The notes: generated by a model not told the origin, from the sequence alone. A DNA stretch of 64,000 bases from Acidobacteriota bacterium (GCA_019639135.1 JAHBSL010000018.1:1-64000); one strand, 5' to 3'. Counted from the stretch's first letter, positions 44,130 to 53,176 are shown. A program made the numbers and translations.

Positions 44130-45362
44130 TTAATTCTCGGTATCGGGGAAAAGGTTCGGGAACAAATAACCTGCCGCGTGCGGGGGAAAGCCGAGCCGAA
44201 ACGGGCTCCGGTGCCAATCGGATGTTGGAACCAGCAGACCCTCTTCGATCAATAATCGGGTGACGGTGCGGGCGGTTCGCTCGCTTTTTCCTACAATATC
44301 GATGACCAGGTTCCGCGGAAGTTCACCCGCTATCGCGGTCTCGCGAAGCAGCAAAGCGGAACCTCCGGGCATTGGCGGAACGGGCTTTCCGCTTTTATCT
44401 ACTATTCTTCCTTCGTTTCGTTTCTCAACATAGCGGTCTATGCGTTCGAGGAGGCCGTGGAGGGCAAGCATTTCGGACATATATCGTGCCTGATCGATGC
44501 AAACGTCGAGGAAAAAACTGCAAAATGACGTAAGCCTCCGATCGGAGAGATTGCCGCGTCCGTCAATGTCACCTTCGCGGGCGAGATCAGCCTCGGCCAG
44601 ATGCCGCTTGTAATCCGCATTTCTTCTCGCAAGGCCGCGGCTTACGTTCCAGAGCCCATAACCCGCGAGCCCGATCCGCCGAAAATATGCATCGGTAAAG
44701 AGCCGGGCGACGCGACCATTTCCATCAAGGAAAGGGTGTATCCACATCAAGCGATGGTGAGCAGCCGCAACCGCGACGATCTTTTGCAACCCATGTCGCC
44801 GGGCCGGCGAGTAAAACTCATTAAAGCGATGAACAAAGGCCTGGATGGAACTATGCGTCGGAGGGAGATGCCTCCCGACCGCAACTTCGCGCGACCGAAA
44901 CTCGCCCGGAATGACGCGTTCGGCTTCGCCGCCGTCAACATGGGCCCAGCTAAGGCTCTCGGGCAATTGCTTGTAGAACTCATGATGAACCCATTTCAGA
45001 AATTCCGGACTTGTTACCGCAAGCTCCTCATCCTCATCAAGCCGGTTTTCCATCGCCCGTTGAACCTCGATGTGGATCAAGCTCTCCTTTTGGCGGTCGC
45101 GCCGAGCGGGGTCGGAGGAGTAATCTTCACGCATCGCTCTTTCGACCGAGATCGGATGGGTGTCGTTTCCCTCGATGAGGTTGCTGTAGTAGCTATTTAT
45201 AATGCGAAGAAGTTCGCGAACGCCATCAAGGGTAGCGGGATGCAACTCACGAGCAAGCCCTGCCGATATCTGCGTTAGCTCAAAGGCGCGATCCTCAAGC
45301 GGCCCGCAATTCGCCGGCATCAAGGGCTCAAACTGACTGATGTCCGAATAAAATTCTACCAT
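44130..45362 (-). CDS. Fic-domain protein (AMPylase type) with N-terminal inhibitory motif
   Basis: A 410-residue Fic protein. The catalytic motif HPFLDGNGR occupies residues 208-216 (H208, R216), transferring AMP or a similar group from NTP to target hydroxyls. Residues 60-65 (S60, E64, G65) match the inhibitory (S/T)xxxE(G/N) motif, so it is an auto-inhibited form with the helix at the N terminus (class II). The C-terminal 80 residues hold a winged-helix-like segment (SERTARTVTRLLIEEGLL), suggesting DNA binding. Its promoter region has paired TTGCCGGTA repeats. Target unknown. Confidence 0.9.
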   Translation of the reverse strand: MVEFYSDISQFEPLMPANCGPLEDRAFELTQISAGLARELHPATLDGVRELLRIINSYYSNLIEGNDTHPISVERAMREDYSSDPARRDRQKESLIHIEVQRAMENRLDEDEELAVTSPEFLKWVHHEFYKQLPESLSWAHVDGGEAERVIPGEFRSREVAVGRHLPPTHSSIQAFVHRFNEFYSPARRHGLQKIVAVAAAHHRLMWIHPFLDGNGRVARLFTDAYFRRIGLAGYGLWNVSRGLARRNADYKRHLAEADLAREGDIDGRGNLSDRRLTSFCSFFLDVCIDQARYMSEMLALHGLLERIDRYVEKRNEGRIVDKSGKPVPPMPGGSALLLRETAIAGELPRNLVIDIVGKSERTARTVTRLLIEEGLLVPTSDWHRSPFRLGFPPHAAGYLFPNLFPDTEN

Positions 45363-45367
45363 CTAAA

Positions 45368-45481
45368 TTGCCGGTATTGTTGCCGGTAAAAGTCACCAGT
45401 CACACCAACTAGTACAATATCGTAACGAATTTCACTGTATCTGTAAAGGCAAATATTCTGCCGGTATAATTGCCGGTAAAA
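45368..45481. promoter_or_regulatory. Two pairs of TTGCCGGTA direct repeats upstream of fic
   Basis: TTGCCGGTA occurs at 45368-45376 and again at 45380-45388; a second near-identical pair starts at 45458 (CTGCCGGTA) and 45470 (TTGCCGGTAAAA). In both pairs the units begin exactly 12 bases apart, and the pairs are 90 bases apart. The first pair lies directly against the fic start codon (45362), consistent with an autoregulatory operator of its winged-helix domain. No protein binding has been seen; this is inference. Confidence 0.6.
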
Positions 45482-45628
45482 ACACATGACCAAAAAACAC
45501 CCGAAGAGGCACTTGACGCTATTGCTACAATTAATAAAGGGCAGCGAGCGGCGTAAAGTGGAGCATCTGTACGTCAGAAATCCGACAGGGTGTAAATTCG
45601 GAACGGAACCGACGAGGAGTTTGTACCT

Positions 45629-46150
45629 ATGAGAATTGAAGCGTTGAGGGTAGTCGCCTTAGTGATCGCATTGGTTTGTTCTTGTGTTGCCCAGTCGATC
45701 GAAAATGGAATCGATGGAATTCTCCCGCTCGTGAGCACCAAGGAAGATGTGGAGAAGGCTTTTGGCAAAGGTCAACGAGATTCTGACGGCTTCTATTTTT
45801 TCCGCACGACCAGGGCGTTCCTTCGATTTGATTTTTCAACTCACCGCTGTGAGGAAGTCCCGTTTGGTCGAGGCAATTTCGACGTTCCTCCCGGCACGGT
45901 TCTCTTCTATACGTACAATCCGAATGAGGCCAAGCCGTTGAGTTCGATCAGTTACAACAAAGAACAATACTACGAGGACAGATCGGGGTCGGCGAAAGGC
46001 GGGTTCACACTGATCAGTAAAGACAACGGCATTCGTATTGGGGTTCAGGAACAAATAACTCCTGAGAAAACAGAATGGTTTTTTGTGGGCGCTTTATTCC
46101 GTTTTTCCAAGGAACAAAGAGATCGGTTCCGGTGCATGGAAGGCAGCTGA
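45629..46150 (+). CDS. Exported protein of unknown function
   Basis: A 173-residue protein with a signal peptide (residues 1-23, ending VAQS). GAGGAG lies upstream of the ATG at 45629. The mature part contains PLVSTKEDVEKAFGKGQR, FYFFRTTRAFLRFDFSTHRCEEVPFG and a final RFRCMEG; it has two cysteines that could form a disulfide. I do not recognise a family. Its GC content is lower than neighbouring housekeeping genes. Confidence 0.65.
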   Translation: MRIEALRVVALVIALVCSCVAQSIENGIDGILPLVSTKEDVEKAFGKGQRDSDGFYFFRTTRAFLRFDFSTHRCEEVPFGRGNFDVPPGTVLFYTYNPNEAKPLSSISYNKEQYYEDRSGSAKGGFTLISKDNGIRIGVQEQITPEKTEWFFVGALFRFSKEQRDRFRCMEGS

Positions 46151-46164
46151 ACTGCGATTCGCTT

Positions 46165-47085
46165 TCAATTTCCGGCAAGGACGAGGGTTGGTTGGATGGT
46201 GTTTTCGGTGGGGTTGAAGGTGCCGATGGCGAGGAGTTCGCCGGTTTCGCTGAGCATTTTTACGCGTTGGCCTTCGGTGAAGGTTTCAGTCGAAATGCGG
46301 GTTGATAGGCCATTGAGCGTTTGGCTGACGCGGCCTTCGCGGACGGTGAATTCGGGCATCGAGCCGAGAGCTTCATTCATCGGCAAAAGGTAGCGCGAGG
46401 GGTCATCGGCACGCAGCAGGTCGTCGAGCGTGACGGCGCTCTCGATACGGAACTTGCCCGCGGCGGTCCGCCGAAGCTCTTCGAGATGGGCTCCGGTGCC
46501 GAGTTCGCGGCCGATATCTTCGGCGAGCGTGCGGATATAGGTGCCCGCCGAGCAGCGTACCTGAAAGCGAAGGTGGAACGTGCCCTCTTCGGGCTCGGCC
46601 GGAACGCGATCCTGAGAGAGGTCGAGTTTATAGATCGTAACGTCGGCCGCCTTGCGCTCGACCTCCTTGCCCTCGCGGGCGAGTTCGTAGAGCTTGCGGC
46701 CGGCGATCTTCTTTGCCGAATACATCGGCGGCACCTGTTTTATCTCGCCCATAAATTTGCCGATCGCCTCGATAAGCGCGTCGGGCGTCACCGCGAGGTC
46801 GGCACGCGGCTCGGCGGCGCGCCTTTCGCCGGTGCGGTCGCCGGTCTCGGTCTCATAGCCAAAGGTCACAAGCGCGTCGTACTCCTTCTCATCCTTATCA
46901 AGAAACTGTGCGAGCCGCGTCGCCCGCCCGACCAGCATCACCAGCACGCCGGTCGCAAAGGGGTCGAGCGTGCCGGTGTGGCCGATCTTTCGCGTTCTGA
47001 GTATCCGCCGGAGTCGGACAACGACGTCGTGCGAGGTCATTCCGGCGGGTTTATCTATGACAAGTATGCCGTCCATTTCCATCAT
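46165..47085 (-). CDS. truB: tRNA pseudouridine(55) synthase
   Basis: A 306-residue TruB, which converts U55 in the T-loop of tRNAs. DGILVIDKPAGMTSHDVV is the start, the catalytic aspartate is in HTGTLDPFATGVLVM, and RCSAGTYIRTLAEDIGRELGTGAHLEELRR is the diagnostic block. C-terminal PUA-like domain about residues 240-306. The start is MMEMDGILV at 47085; a few bases downstream another ATG would also fit. It diverges from recX. Confidence 0.94.
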   Translation of the reverse strand: MMEMDGILVIDKPAGMTSHDVVVRLRRILRTRKIGHTGTLDPFATGVLVMLVGRATRLAQFLDKDEKEYDALVTFGYETETGDRTGERRAAEPRADLAVTPDALIEAIGKFMGEIKQVPPMYSAKKIAGRKLYELAREGKEVERKAADVTIYKLDLSQDRVPAEPEEGTFHLRFQVRCSAGTYIRTLAEDIGRELGTGAHLEELRRTAAGKFRIESAVTLDDLLRADDPSRYLLPMNEALGSMPEFTVREGRVSQTLNGLSTRISTETFTEGQRVKMLSETGELLAIGTFNPTENTIQPTLVLAGN

Positions 47086-47172
47086 TCTAACCGAAAAGCG
47101 GCTCGGCGGCCGCAAGAGGTAATACGCTTCGCGGCTCAGCTTTTTGCCGAGCGGAGTGTAAAATCCGAGCCT

Positions 47173-47715
47173 GTGCGACGAAGGCCGACCGAGATAAAGG
47201 ACGAGGACCGCGTTATCCGCGACGCGGCGCGCTCGCGAGAGCGGACGATGAACCGTGCCGTTAGGCTGCTTGCCGCCAAGCCGCGGTCGGTCAAGGAGCT
47301 TCGCGGGCGGCTGCTCGAAAAGGTGTGGACGAACGAGGAGATCGTAGATGCCGTCATCGCGAAGCTGAAGGAATACGAATACCTTGACGATGAGCGGTTT
47401 GCTCGCGACACGGCGGCCTCAAAGCTCCGGCAAAAGCCGCAGGGCCGGCGCCTCCTGGAGCAGGCGATGTCGCGGAAGCAGCTTGACCGCGAGACGGTCG
47501 CGGCGGCGGTCGATGCAGCTTTTGAGAAGCACCCGGAGAGCGAGCTGATCGACCAGGCAATAGAAAAACGGCTGCGGCTTAAGGGACGGCCGGAGAGCCG
47601 CGAGGAGCTGAAGAAATTTTACGACCACCTGATGCGGCAGGGCTTTGGCTACGGCCTGATCCGCGAAAAGCTCAGCCAGCTCCCCGACGCCCCGCCCGCA
47701 GAGCCCGAGGAATGA
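47173..47715 (+). CDS. recX: RecX-family regulator
   Basis: A 180-residue helical regulator of RecA filaments. Three helical repeats are visible: MNRAVRLLAAKPRSVKELRGRLLE, VIAKLKEYEYLDDERFARDTA and LMRQGFGYGLIREKLSQL. The probable start is a GTG at 47173, which adds the usual N-terminal helix before RTMNRAV; no strong ribosome binding site confirms it. Divergent from truB with about 90 bases between. Confidence 0.8.
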   Translation: MRRRPTEIKDEDRVIRDAARSRERTMNRAVRLLAAKPRSVKELRGRLLEKVWTNEEIVDAVIAKLKEYEYLDDERFARDTAASKLRQKPQGRRLLEQAMSRKQLDRETVAAAVDAAFEKHPESELIDQAIEKRLRLKGRPESREELKKFYDHLMRQGFGYGLIREKLSQLPDAPPAEPEE

Positions 47716-47865
47716 CCGGCAAAGTTCAGTTTGCCTGATGCCAAAAATTAGCCCGCCCGGAAATTTTTCTGAATCCGTTCCCTACCAAAAACCGAAAACC
47801 TCACCAGAAGGAAATTATCCTTTCGATACAATTTCGAAAATCTTAGAACGATCAAGGGAGAAGTT

Positions 47866-48432
47866 ATGAAAAAGATTCTTTTTGCAGTATTCGCATTCGT
47901 AATGGCGATCGGTGTCGCCAATGTTTCGGCCCAGATGATGGGTAAGAACGATAATCCGAAGGTCGGTGGGGCCGCTATGTTCAAGACCAAGGATATCATC
48001 GATAATGCCGTCAACTCGGCAGACCATACAACGCTCGTTGCCGCAGTTAAGGCTGCCGGTTTGGTTGAAACGCTCAAGAGCAAGGGCCCTTTCACAGTTT
48101 TTGCTCCTGTCAACTCGGCATTTGAAGCACTTCCGGCGGGAACGGTTGAAACACTCCTCAAGCCGGAGAACAAGGCAACCCTTACAAAGGTTCTGACCTA
48201 TCATGTCTTAGCCGGCAATTTCTCGTCCAAAGATGTTGTTGCCGCCATCAAGAAGGGCAACGGTAAAGCTGAATTTACGACGGTCGCTGGTGGCAAGATT
48301 TCGGCTATGCTAGAAGGCAACAAGGTGATCTTGATGGACGAAAAGGGCGGTCGATCGACCGTCACTATCGCTGACGTTAAGCAGTCGAACGGAGTCATCC
48401 ACGTTGTTGATTCGGTTCTATTGCCGAACTAA
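47866..48432 (+). CDS. Exported fasciclin-domain protein
   Basis: A 188-residue exported protein. A signal peptide (about 22 residues, MKKILFAVFAFVMAIG) is followed by one fasciclin (FAS1) domain: ADHTTLVAAVKAAGL, GPFTVFAPVNSAFEALPAGTVETLL, LTYHVLAGNFSSKDV and NGVIHVVDSVLLPN. FAS1 proteins are beta-rich adhesion or extracellular-matrix proteins. AAGGGAG at the ribosome site supports the start. A stem-loop lies downstream. Confidence 0.93.
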   Translation: MKKILFAVFAFVMAIGVANVSAQMMGKNDNPKVGGAAMFKTKDIIDNAVNSADHTTLVAAVKAAGLVETLKSKGPFTVFAPVNSAFEALPAGTVETLLKPENKATLTKVLTYHVLAGNFSSKDVVAAIKKGNGKAEFTTVAGGKISAMLEGNKVILMDEKGGRSTVTIADVKQSNGVIHVVDSVLLPN

Positions 48433-48458
48433 GCGGTAAGTCAATGTCAGGATCAGAA

Positions 48459-48488
48459 GCCCCCGAACGCCGATAGAGGTTCGGGGGC
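48459..48488 (+). terminator. Stem-loop after the fasciclin gene
   Basis: Perfect 10-bp stem GCCCCCGAAC / GTTCGGGGGC with a 10-base loop, 27 bases after the stop. It has no T-run, so it may be a weak or factor-assisted terminator. Confidence 0.55.
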
Positions 48489-48546
48489 AAAGATCCCGAT
48501 CTCATAATTAAGGACAGGGGCGATCTGTTAATAAACCGTGTGCATT

Positions 48547-49236
48547 ATGAAAATAAGAATTTTCTCCATCGCAGTTGCCCTTATTTCTGTTGCGGCGATA
48601 GTGGTCGCCATCAGTCGGTCTGATATTGCCACAGAGCCGATCCGTTCTGATCAGCGAGCCGCTCAAGCGGCCAGTACCAAAGAACCAGCAAATGGTGCCG
48701 TCAAGACAAATCTGGTTGTGGAGCCAAAGATAGATCCGACAATAGCTGCCGGGCAAAAGACCGTAGTTGGAAAGATTCCCGATCGGCTGGAAGCGGTTCC
48801 GGGAGATCGACCCGAAAGCGATTCGAATGAGAAGTTTACTGGTGAACGGATCGTTAGATCCGAGGCGGAATGGAGAAGAATCCTTACGCCTCAGCAGTTC
48901 GAGATCTTGCGAAATAAGGGGACGGAAGAACCTTTCACGGGTGAATATAACGATTTTAAGAAAGTCGGAACTTACCACTGTGCCGGTTGCGAGTTAAAGC
49001 TCTTTCGATCAAAAGACAAGTATGATTCGGGCACTGGCTGGCCCAGTTTTTTTCGGGTGTATGCCGAGCAGAATATTGAGAAGTTGGTTGATAACAGCTT
49101 GAGTGAGGTTCGCACCGAAGTCGTTTGCTCAAGATGCGGTTCTCATCTCGGACACATTTTTGACGATGGCCCGGAGCCGACAGGACTCCGTTATTGTATT
49201 AATTCAGCGGCTTTGAAATTCAGGGTTGCTAATTGA
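48547..49236 (+). CDS. msrB: Peptide-methionine (R)-S-oxide reductase (MsrB) with membrane anchor
   Basis: A 229-residue protein. An N-terminal hydrophobic segment (about 5-24) exports or anchors it. The MsrB domain spans about 95-228: TPQQFEILRNKGTEEPFTGEY, CAGCELKLF with the zinc CxxC, GTGWPSFF, VCSRCGSHLGHIFDDGP with the second zinc pair, and RYCINSAALKF containing the catalytic cysteine. It repairs oxidised methionine in the periplasm. The start is ATG at 48547; a GTG 9 bases upstream is less likely. Confidence 0.92.
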   Translation: MKIRIFSIAVALISVAAIVVAISRSDIATEPIRSDQRAAQAASTKEPANGAVKTNLVVEPKIDPTIAAGQKTVVGKIPDRLEAVPGDRPESDSNEKFTGERIVRSEAEWRRILTPQQFEILRNKGTEEPFTGEYNDFKKVGTYHCAGCELKLFRSKDKYDSGTGWPSFFRVYAEQNIEKLVDNSLSEVRTEVVCSRCGSHLGHIFDDGPEPTGLRYCINSAALKFRVAN

Positions 49237-49345
49237 CGAAAGTCATATTGCATAGTTTCTCCGCGATCCTCAACTAAAATCTCGGGGAGAAACGTTTCAC
49301 CGGGGAGGATCGAACATTTTCTCCAGGTAGAAATACTCCTTTTAG

Positions 49346-49375
49346 GCCGGGCATCGGGGGGTGCCCGGCATTTTT
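49346..49375 (+). terminator. Intrinsic terminator between msrB and alaS
   Basis: Perfect 8-bp stem GCCGGGCA / TGCCCGGC with an 8-base loop, followed by ATTTTT (49370-49375). Confidence 0.88.
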
Positions 49376-49401
49376 GTTTTTGGCCGCCGGGCTTGTGCTA
49401 A

Positions 49402-50235
<834 letters not shown>

Positions 50236-50260
50236 GCGATCCGGGAAAGGCCGGTACGAA

Positions 50261-50284
50261 TAGGACCTATGCGTCCTATAGGTC
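50261..50284. repeat. Palindromic repeat at the alaS truncation point
   Basis: Two overlapping inverted repeats, TAGGAC/GTCCTA (50261-50278) and GACCTAT/ATAGGTC (50264-50284), lie 26 bases after the alaS stop. Confidence 0.7.
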
Positions 50285-50318
50285 GTATGGGTCGCTTCGC
50301 CTTGTCCGCCGAGAAATG

Positions 50319-50942
50319 ATGTCCACCAAAGTTCTATTGATCGAAAACCAACCGCTCACACGTCTCGGCGTGCGGGCGGTTTTTGCTGATTCGCCGGACA
50401 TTGAGCTGATCGGCGAGGCGGACAATGCGGCGGAGGGCTTTCGGCTCTTTCGCGAGCTGCGGCCGGATGTGACGATACTCGGGCTGCGGCTGCCGGATTC
50501 CTGCGCGATAGACGACCTCGATAATTACTTCATCGAAGATGCGAAGGCCCGGGTAATAGTGCTTGCCGAGCACGCCGGCGATGCGGAGATCAGCCGGGCT
50601 CTGAAAAAAGGTGCCGCCGGGTATATCTGCAAAGATGTGACGCCCGACGAACTGCTGGCAGCGGTGCGGGCGGTCGCGGCGGGGCGGAAGTACATTCCGG
50701 ATGACATCGCACGCATCTTAAGCGAAAACCTCGGGCAGGAAGAGCTGACCCGAAGCGAGGCAAATGTGCTGCGGATGATCGTCGGCGGCATGTCGAACAA
50801 AGAGATCGCCTTTGCTCTCGACGTAAGCGAGAACACCATCAAGTCGCACATACAGAACATCTTCGGCAAGCTCGGCGTCTCTGACCGAACGTCGGCCGCG
50901 ACGACGGCGATAAAGCGTGGGATGGTGCGCGTCGATCTTTGA
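50319..50942 (+). CDS. NarL-type response regulator with a degenerate receiver
   Basis: A 207-residue protein with a CheY-like receiver (about 1-120) and a LuxR-type HTH (about 140-207: LTRSEANVLRMIVGGMSNKEIAFALDVSENTIKSH). The phosphoacceptor position is glycine instead of aspartate (TILGLRLP, G55), and the N-terminal acidic pair is E9-N10 rather than DD. The usual conserved lysine (ALKKGAAG) remains. It is therefore a pseudo-receiver that probably does not respond to a histidine kinase by phosphorylation. It follows the truncated alaS. Confidence 0.88.
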   Translation: MSTKVLLIENQPLTRLGVRAVFADSPDIELIGEADNAAEGFRLFRELRPDVTILGLRLPDSCAIDDLDNYFIEDAKARVIVLAEHAGDAEISRALKKGAAGYICKDVTPDELLAAVRAVAAGRKYIPDDIARILSENLGQEELTRSEANVLRMIVGGMSNKEIAFALDVSENTIKSHIQNIFGKLGVSDRTSAATTAIKRGMVRVDL

Positions 50943-50958
50943 GTCAGAACCGCCCGCT

Positions 50959-51000
50959 CCCCTCCTGCCTGAGGAGGGGTGGCCGAAGGCCGGGGTGGTG
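50959..51000. repeat. Dispersed hairpin repeat, copy B
   Basis: CCCCTCCT/AGGAGGGG hairpin followed by GTGGCCG and CGGGGTGGTG, matching 43131-43180. It lies directly between the response regulator and the O-methyltransferase. Confidence 0.8.
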
Positions 51001-51029
51001 GGAGCAGCGGGAGGCCAGTTTCATCAAAT

Positions 51030-51677
51030 ATGATCGAGATAAAAAATCCTCTTACCGAATACGCCGAAGCTTTTACTTCGCCGGAGAGCGATGTGCTCCG
51101 TGAGCTTCGTGAACACTGCTGCGCCCATTACAAAGATTCCTCGATGCTTTCGGGGTTCTATCAGGGCCGGCTGCTTTCGATGCTTTCGCATATGATTCGT
51201 CCGCGGAAGGTGCTTGAGATCGGGACTTATCTCGGCTATTCGACCATCTGTCTCGCCGAGGGCCTGGCCGAAGGCGGCGAGGTCATCTCGCTGGACGTCA
51301 ACGAAGAGACGAACGCTGTTGCGCAAGGCTACATAGACCGCACCGAATACGCCGACCGCATACAGCTCCGGCTCGGCGATGCGATCTTTATGCTGCCGCA
51401 TATGATCGGCCCTTTCGATCTGGTCTTTATCGACGCCGACAAGCCGAACTACTCGAATTACTACCGCCTCGTTTTCGAAAAGCTCCGCCCCGGCGGCTTC
51501 ATCGTCGCCGACAACGTCCTCTGGAGCGGCAAGGTCCTCGACGCCGACAAGGACGAAGACACCCAAGCCCTCCACGACTTCAACAAGATGGTCCTAGCCG
51601 ACGACCGCGTCGAAAACATCCTGCTGCCGGTAAGAGACGGCCTGATGGTCGCGAGGAAGAAGGGCGGCTATGCGTAA
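51030..51677 (+). CDS. Class I O-methyltransferase (COMT type)
   Basis: A 215-residue SAM-dependent O-methyltransferase of the catechol/caffeoyl-CoA type. Typical blocks are VLEIGTYLGYSTICLAEGL (SAM-binding), DLVFIDADKPNYSNYY with metal and cofactor residues, and FIVADNVLWSGKV. Start at 51030 (MIEIKNPLTEYAEAF); the upstream frame is derived from the dispersed repeat. The gene overlaps the next ORF by 8 bases. Its acceptor is not known. Confidence 0.9.
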   Translation: MIEIKNPLTEYAEAFTSPESDVLRELREHCCAHYKDSSMLSGFYQGRLLSMLSHMIRPRKVLEIGTYLGYSTICLAEGLAEGGEVISLDVNEETNAVAQGYIDRTEYADRIQLRLGDAIFMLPHMIGPFDLVFIDADKPNYSNYYRLVFEKLRPGGFIVADNVLWSGKVLDADKDEDTQALHDFNKMVLADDRVENILLPVRDGLMVARKKGGYA

Positions 51678-51921
51678 GTCTCAAATAGCCGCGGATCTGG
51701 TGATCGTAGCGTTCTATCTGGGAATCGTCGCGCTTCTTGTTTTTGTCGATTCAGCAGTCGGCCTTAGCTTGCTTGCCATTCCGTGGAGCATTCCGTTGAT
51801 GATGCTTAGCGGTCTGATCCTGCATATGACAACTGACGGTGCCAAGATCATCATGATCGGGTGTGTCGTTGGCGCGGTATTGAACTCCATACTTTTTCTG
51901 TTCTTGAGAAATCGATCATAA
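51670..51921 (+). CDS. Small two-span membrane protein
   Basis: An 83-residue hydrophobic protein with two to three membrane helices and a lysine/arginine-rich start (MRKSQIAADLVIVAFYLGIVALLVFVDSAVG). It overlaps the end of the O-methyltransferase gene by 8 bases, so it is translationally coupled. No family is recognised. Confidence 0.55.
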   Translation: MRKSQIAADLVIVAFYLGIVALLVFVDSAVGLSLLAIPWSIPLMMLSGLILHMTTDGAKIIMIGCVVGAVLNSILFLFLRNRS

Positions 51922-51985
51922 TCGCGTCCACGCGGTCGTTGATGCGTACGGCTGATAGTTCGCAAAATAATAATTTGGCAATGAC

Positions 51986-52003
51986 TGTATCCCATATGAT
52001 ACA
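51986..52003. promoter_or_regulatory. Inverted repeat operator upstream of HigBA-like pair
   Basis: Perfect inverted repeat TGTATC-CCATAT-GATACA, ending nine bases before the GTG start of the toxin gene. A TATGAT hexamer overlaps it (51995-52000). Typical of autoregulation by a HigA-type antitoxin. Confidence 0.7.
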
Positions 52004-52011
52004 CTCTAGCC

Positions 52012-52305
52012 GTGATCGAGATTCGCCAAACCGAGCACTACGCCAAATGGTTCAAAGCTCTTAAGGATCACATGGCCAGAGCGCGGATCGATATCCGTAT
52101 TCGGCGTCTTTCACTCGGGAATCCGGGCGACGTGAAACCCGTAGGAGAAGGTGTATCTGAAATGAGAATCGATTACGGGCCCGGCTATCGCGTGTATTTT
52201 TTGACGAAAGGCAGCGAACTGATCCTGCTTTTGATAGGTGGCGATAAATCCACACAAGAAAAGGACATAGCAAAGGCGAAACAGATCGCCAAAGATGTCG
52301 ATTAG
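52012..52305 (+). CDS. HigB/RelE-like addiction module toxin
   Basis: A 97-residue protein of the phage-derived HigB (Gp49-like) killer family. Recognisable blocks are FKALKDHMARARIDIRIRRLSLGNPGD, SEMRIDYGPGYRVYFL and LLLIGGDKSTQEKDIAKAKQIA. These are ribosome-dependent mRNA nucleases. Start codon is GTG at 52012. It precedes its antitoxin gene by three bases. Confidence 0.88.
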   Translation: MIEIRQTEHYAKWFKALKDHMARARIDIRIRRLSLGNPGDVKPVGEGVSEMRIDYGPGYRVYFLTKGSELILLLIGGDKSTQEKDIAKAKQIAKDVD

Positions 52306-52308
52306 GAG

Positions 52309-52614
52309 ATGGGTATGGGAAAGATCAAGACAACTCCATGGGATCCGGCGGAGCATTTGAATTCCGAAAAGGAAATGGCCGCCTATCTTGAGGCCGCGCT
52401 TGAAGAAGGCGAGCCTTCGCTCGTAGCCGCGGCACTTGGCGACATTGCCCGGGCCCGCGGCATGACACAGCTTGCGCGCGATACCGGCCTCGGGCGAGAA
52501 AGCCTATACAAAGCACTTTCGCCAAACGGCAATCCCGAGTTTTCAACCATTATGAAAGTGGTTCACGCTTTGGGTCTAAAACTACATGCTTCTCCCTTAA
52601 AGTTGACTCGATGA
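52309..52614 (+). CDS. HigA-like addiction module antidote
   Basis: A 101-residue antitoxin with a helix-turn-helix (about 55-95: ARARGMTQLARDTGLGRESLYKALSPNGNP, FSTIMKVVHALGL). N-terminal WDPAEHLNSEKEMAAYLEAALEEGEP matches the addiction module antidote family. It should bind the toxin and repress the operon at the TGTATC-N6-GATACA site. Start at 52309, or at an ATG two codons later. Confidence 0.88.
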   Translation: MGMGKIKTTPWDPAEHLNSEKEMAAYLEAALEEGEPSLVAAALGDIARARGMTQLARDTGLGRESLYKALSPNGNPEFSTIMKVVHALGLKLHASPLKLTR

Positions 52615-52621
52615 ATTACCA

Positions 52622-53176
52622 ATGCACTACTCTTCCATTAAAAAACACTTGAGACCCTACAACATCTTTGCACGCCGTAAGACCACAATAAATCATGCGT
52701 TTGCGTCAGCGATCGCACCAAATGACGAGTACGATGAAGTTAGGGTCAGACTTGCCCTGAAGGTTCTTGGTCAAGATCCAGACGACGCCTTGAAGTGCGT
52801 TTACTGTGACAACTTTGCGCAAACCTGGGATCACGTTTTCGGCACCGTTAAGAACTCCCATTTTAGTGGGCATGGCCACAGACTTGGAAATTTGGTTCCA
52901 TCGTGCAAGGCATGCAACTCATCAAAAGGCAATAAGGACTGGAAGGAGTATCTTCAACGAAAAGGAATCGCATCCGGCCTTACTATAGAAGAGATTCAAA
53001 TTCGCGAGGAATTGATCCAGAAGTATCTAACCGCACATTCGTACTCCGATTCGATACCTGAACACTCGGCCGACTACAATCGGCTCCTTGAGATTAGAGA
53101 TGAGGTTCTCGATCTTTTAAAGGAAGCCGATATTCTAGCAGCGCGCATTCGCGATAGCGTATTGCCGAGGGACTAG
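52622..53176 (+). CDS. HNH-family nuclease
   Basis: A 184-residue protein with an HNH domain at about 60-115: CVYCDNFAQTWDHVFG, GNLVPSCKACNSSKGNKDW. The two CxxC pairs (CVYC, CKAC) would bind zinc; the catalytic H is in WDHV. The C-terminal part is helical without other motifs. It starts 7 bases after the HigA-like stop and is probably co-transcribed. It could be a restriction-type or homing-type endonuclease. No methyltransferase lies beside it. Confidence 0.8.
   Translation: MHYSSIKKHLRPYNIFARRKTTINHAFASAIAPNDEYDEVRVRLALKVLGQDPDDALKCVYCDNFAQTWDHVFGTVKNSHFSGHGHRLGNLVPSCKACNSSKGNKDWKEYLQRKGIASGLTIEEIQIREELIQKYLTAHSYSDSIPEHSADYNRLLEIRDEVLDLLKEADILAARIRDSVLPRD

Noticed and set aside
45486-45632. 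A short lysine-rich open frame after the fic operator region
   Set aside because: The frame is 48 codons with no family or ribosome binding site, and another frame over the same bases also reads plausibly (EEALDAIATINKGQ); neither can be supported.
46321-47172. The long open frame before recX on the plus strand
   Set aside because: This part is antisense to truB and its residues (for example ALFGLGRNAILREVEF) show no family. Only the end of the frame, from about 47173, matches RecX.
48459-48488. Riboswitch or attenuator
   Set aside because: A simple 10-bp stem-loop after a stop codon; no alternative pairing or downstream regulated gene pattern seen.
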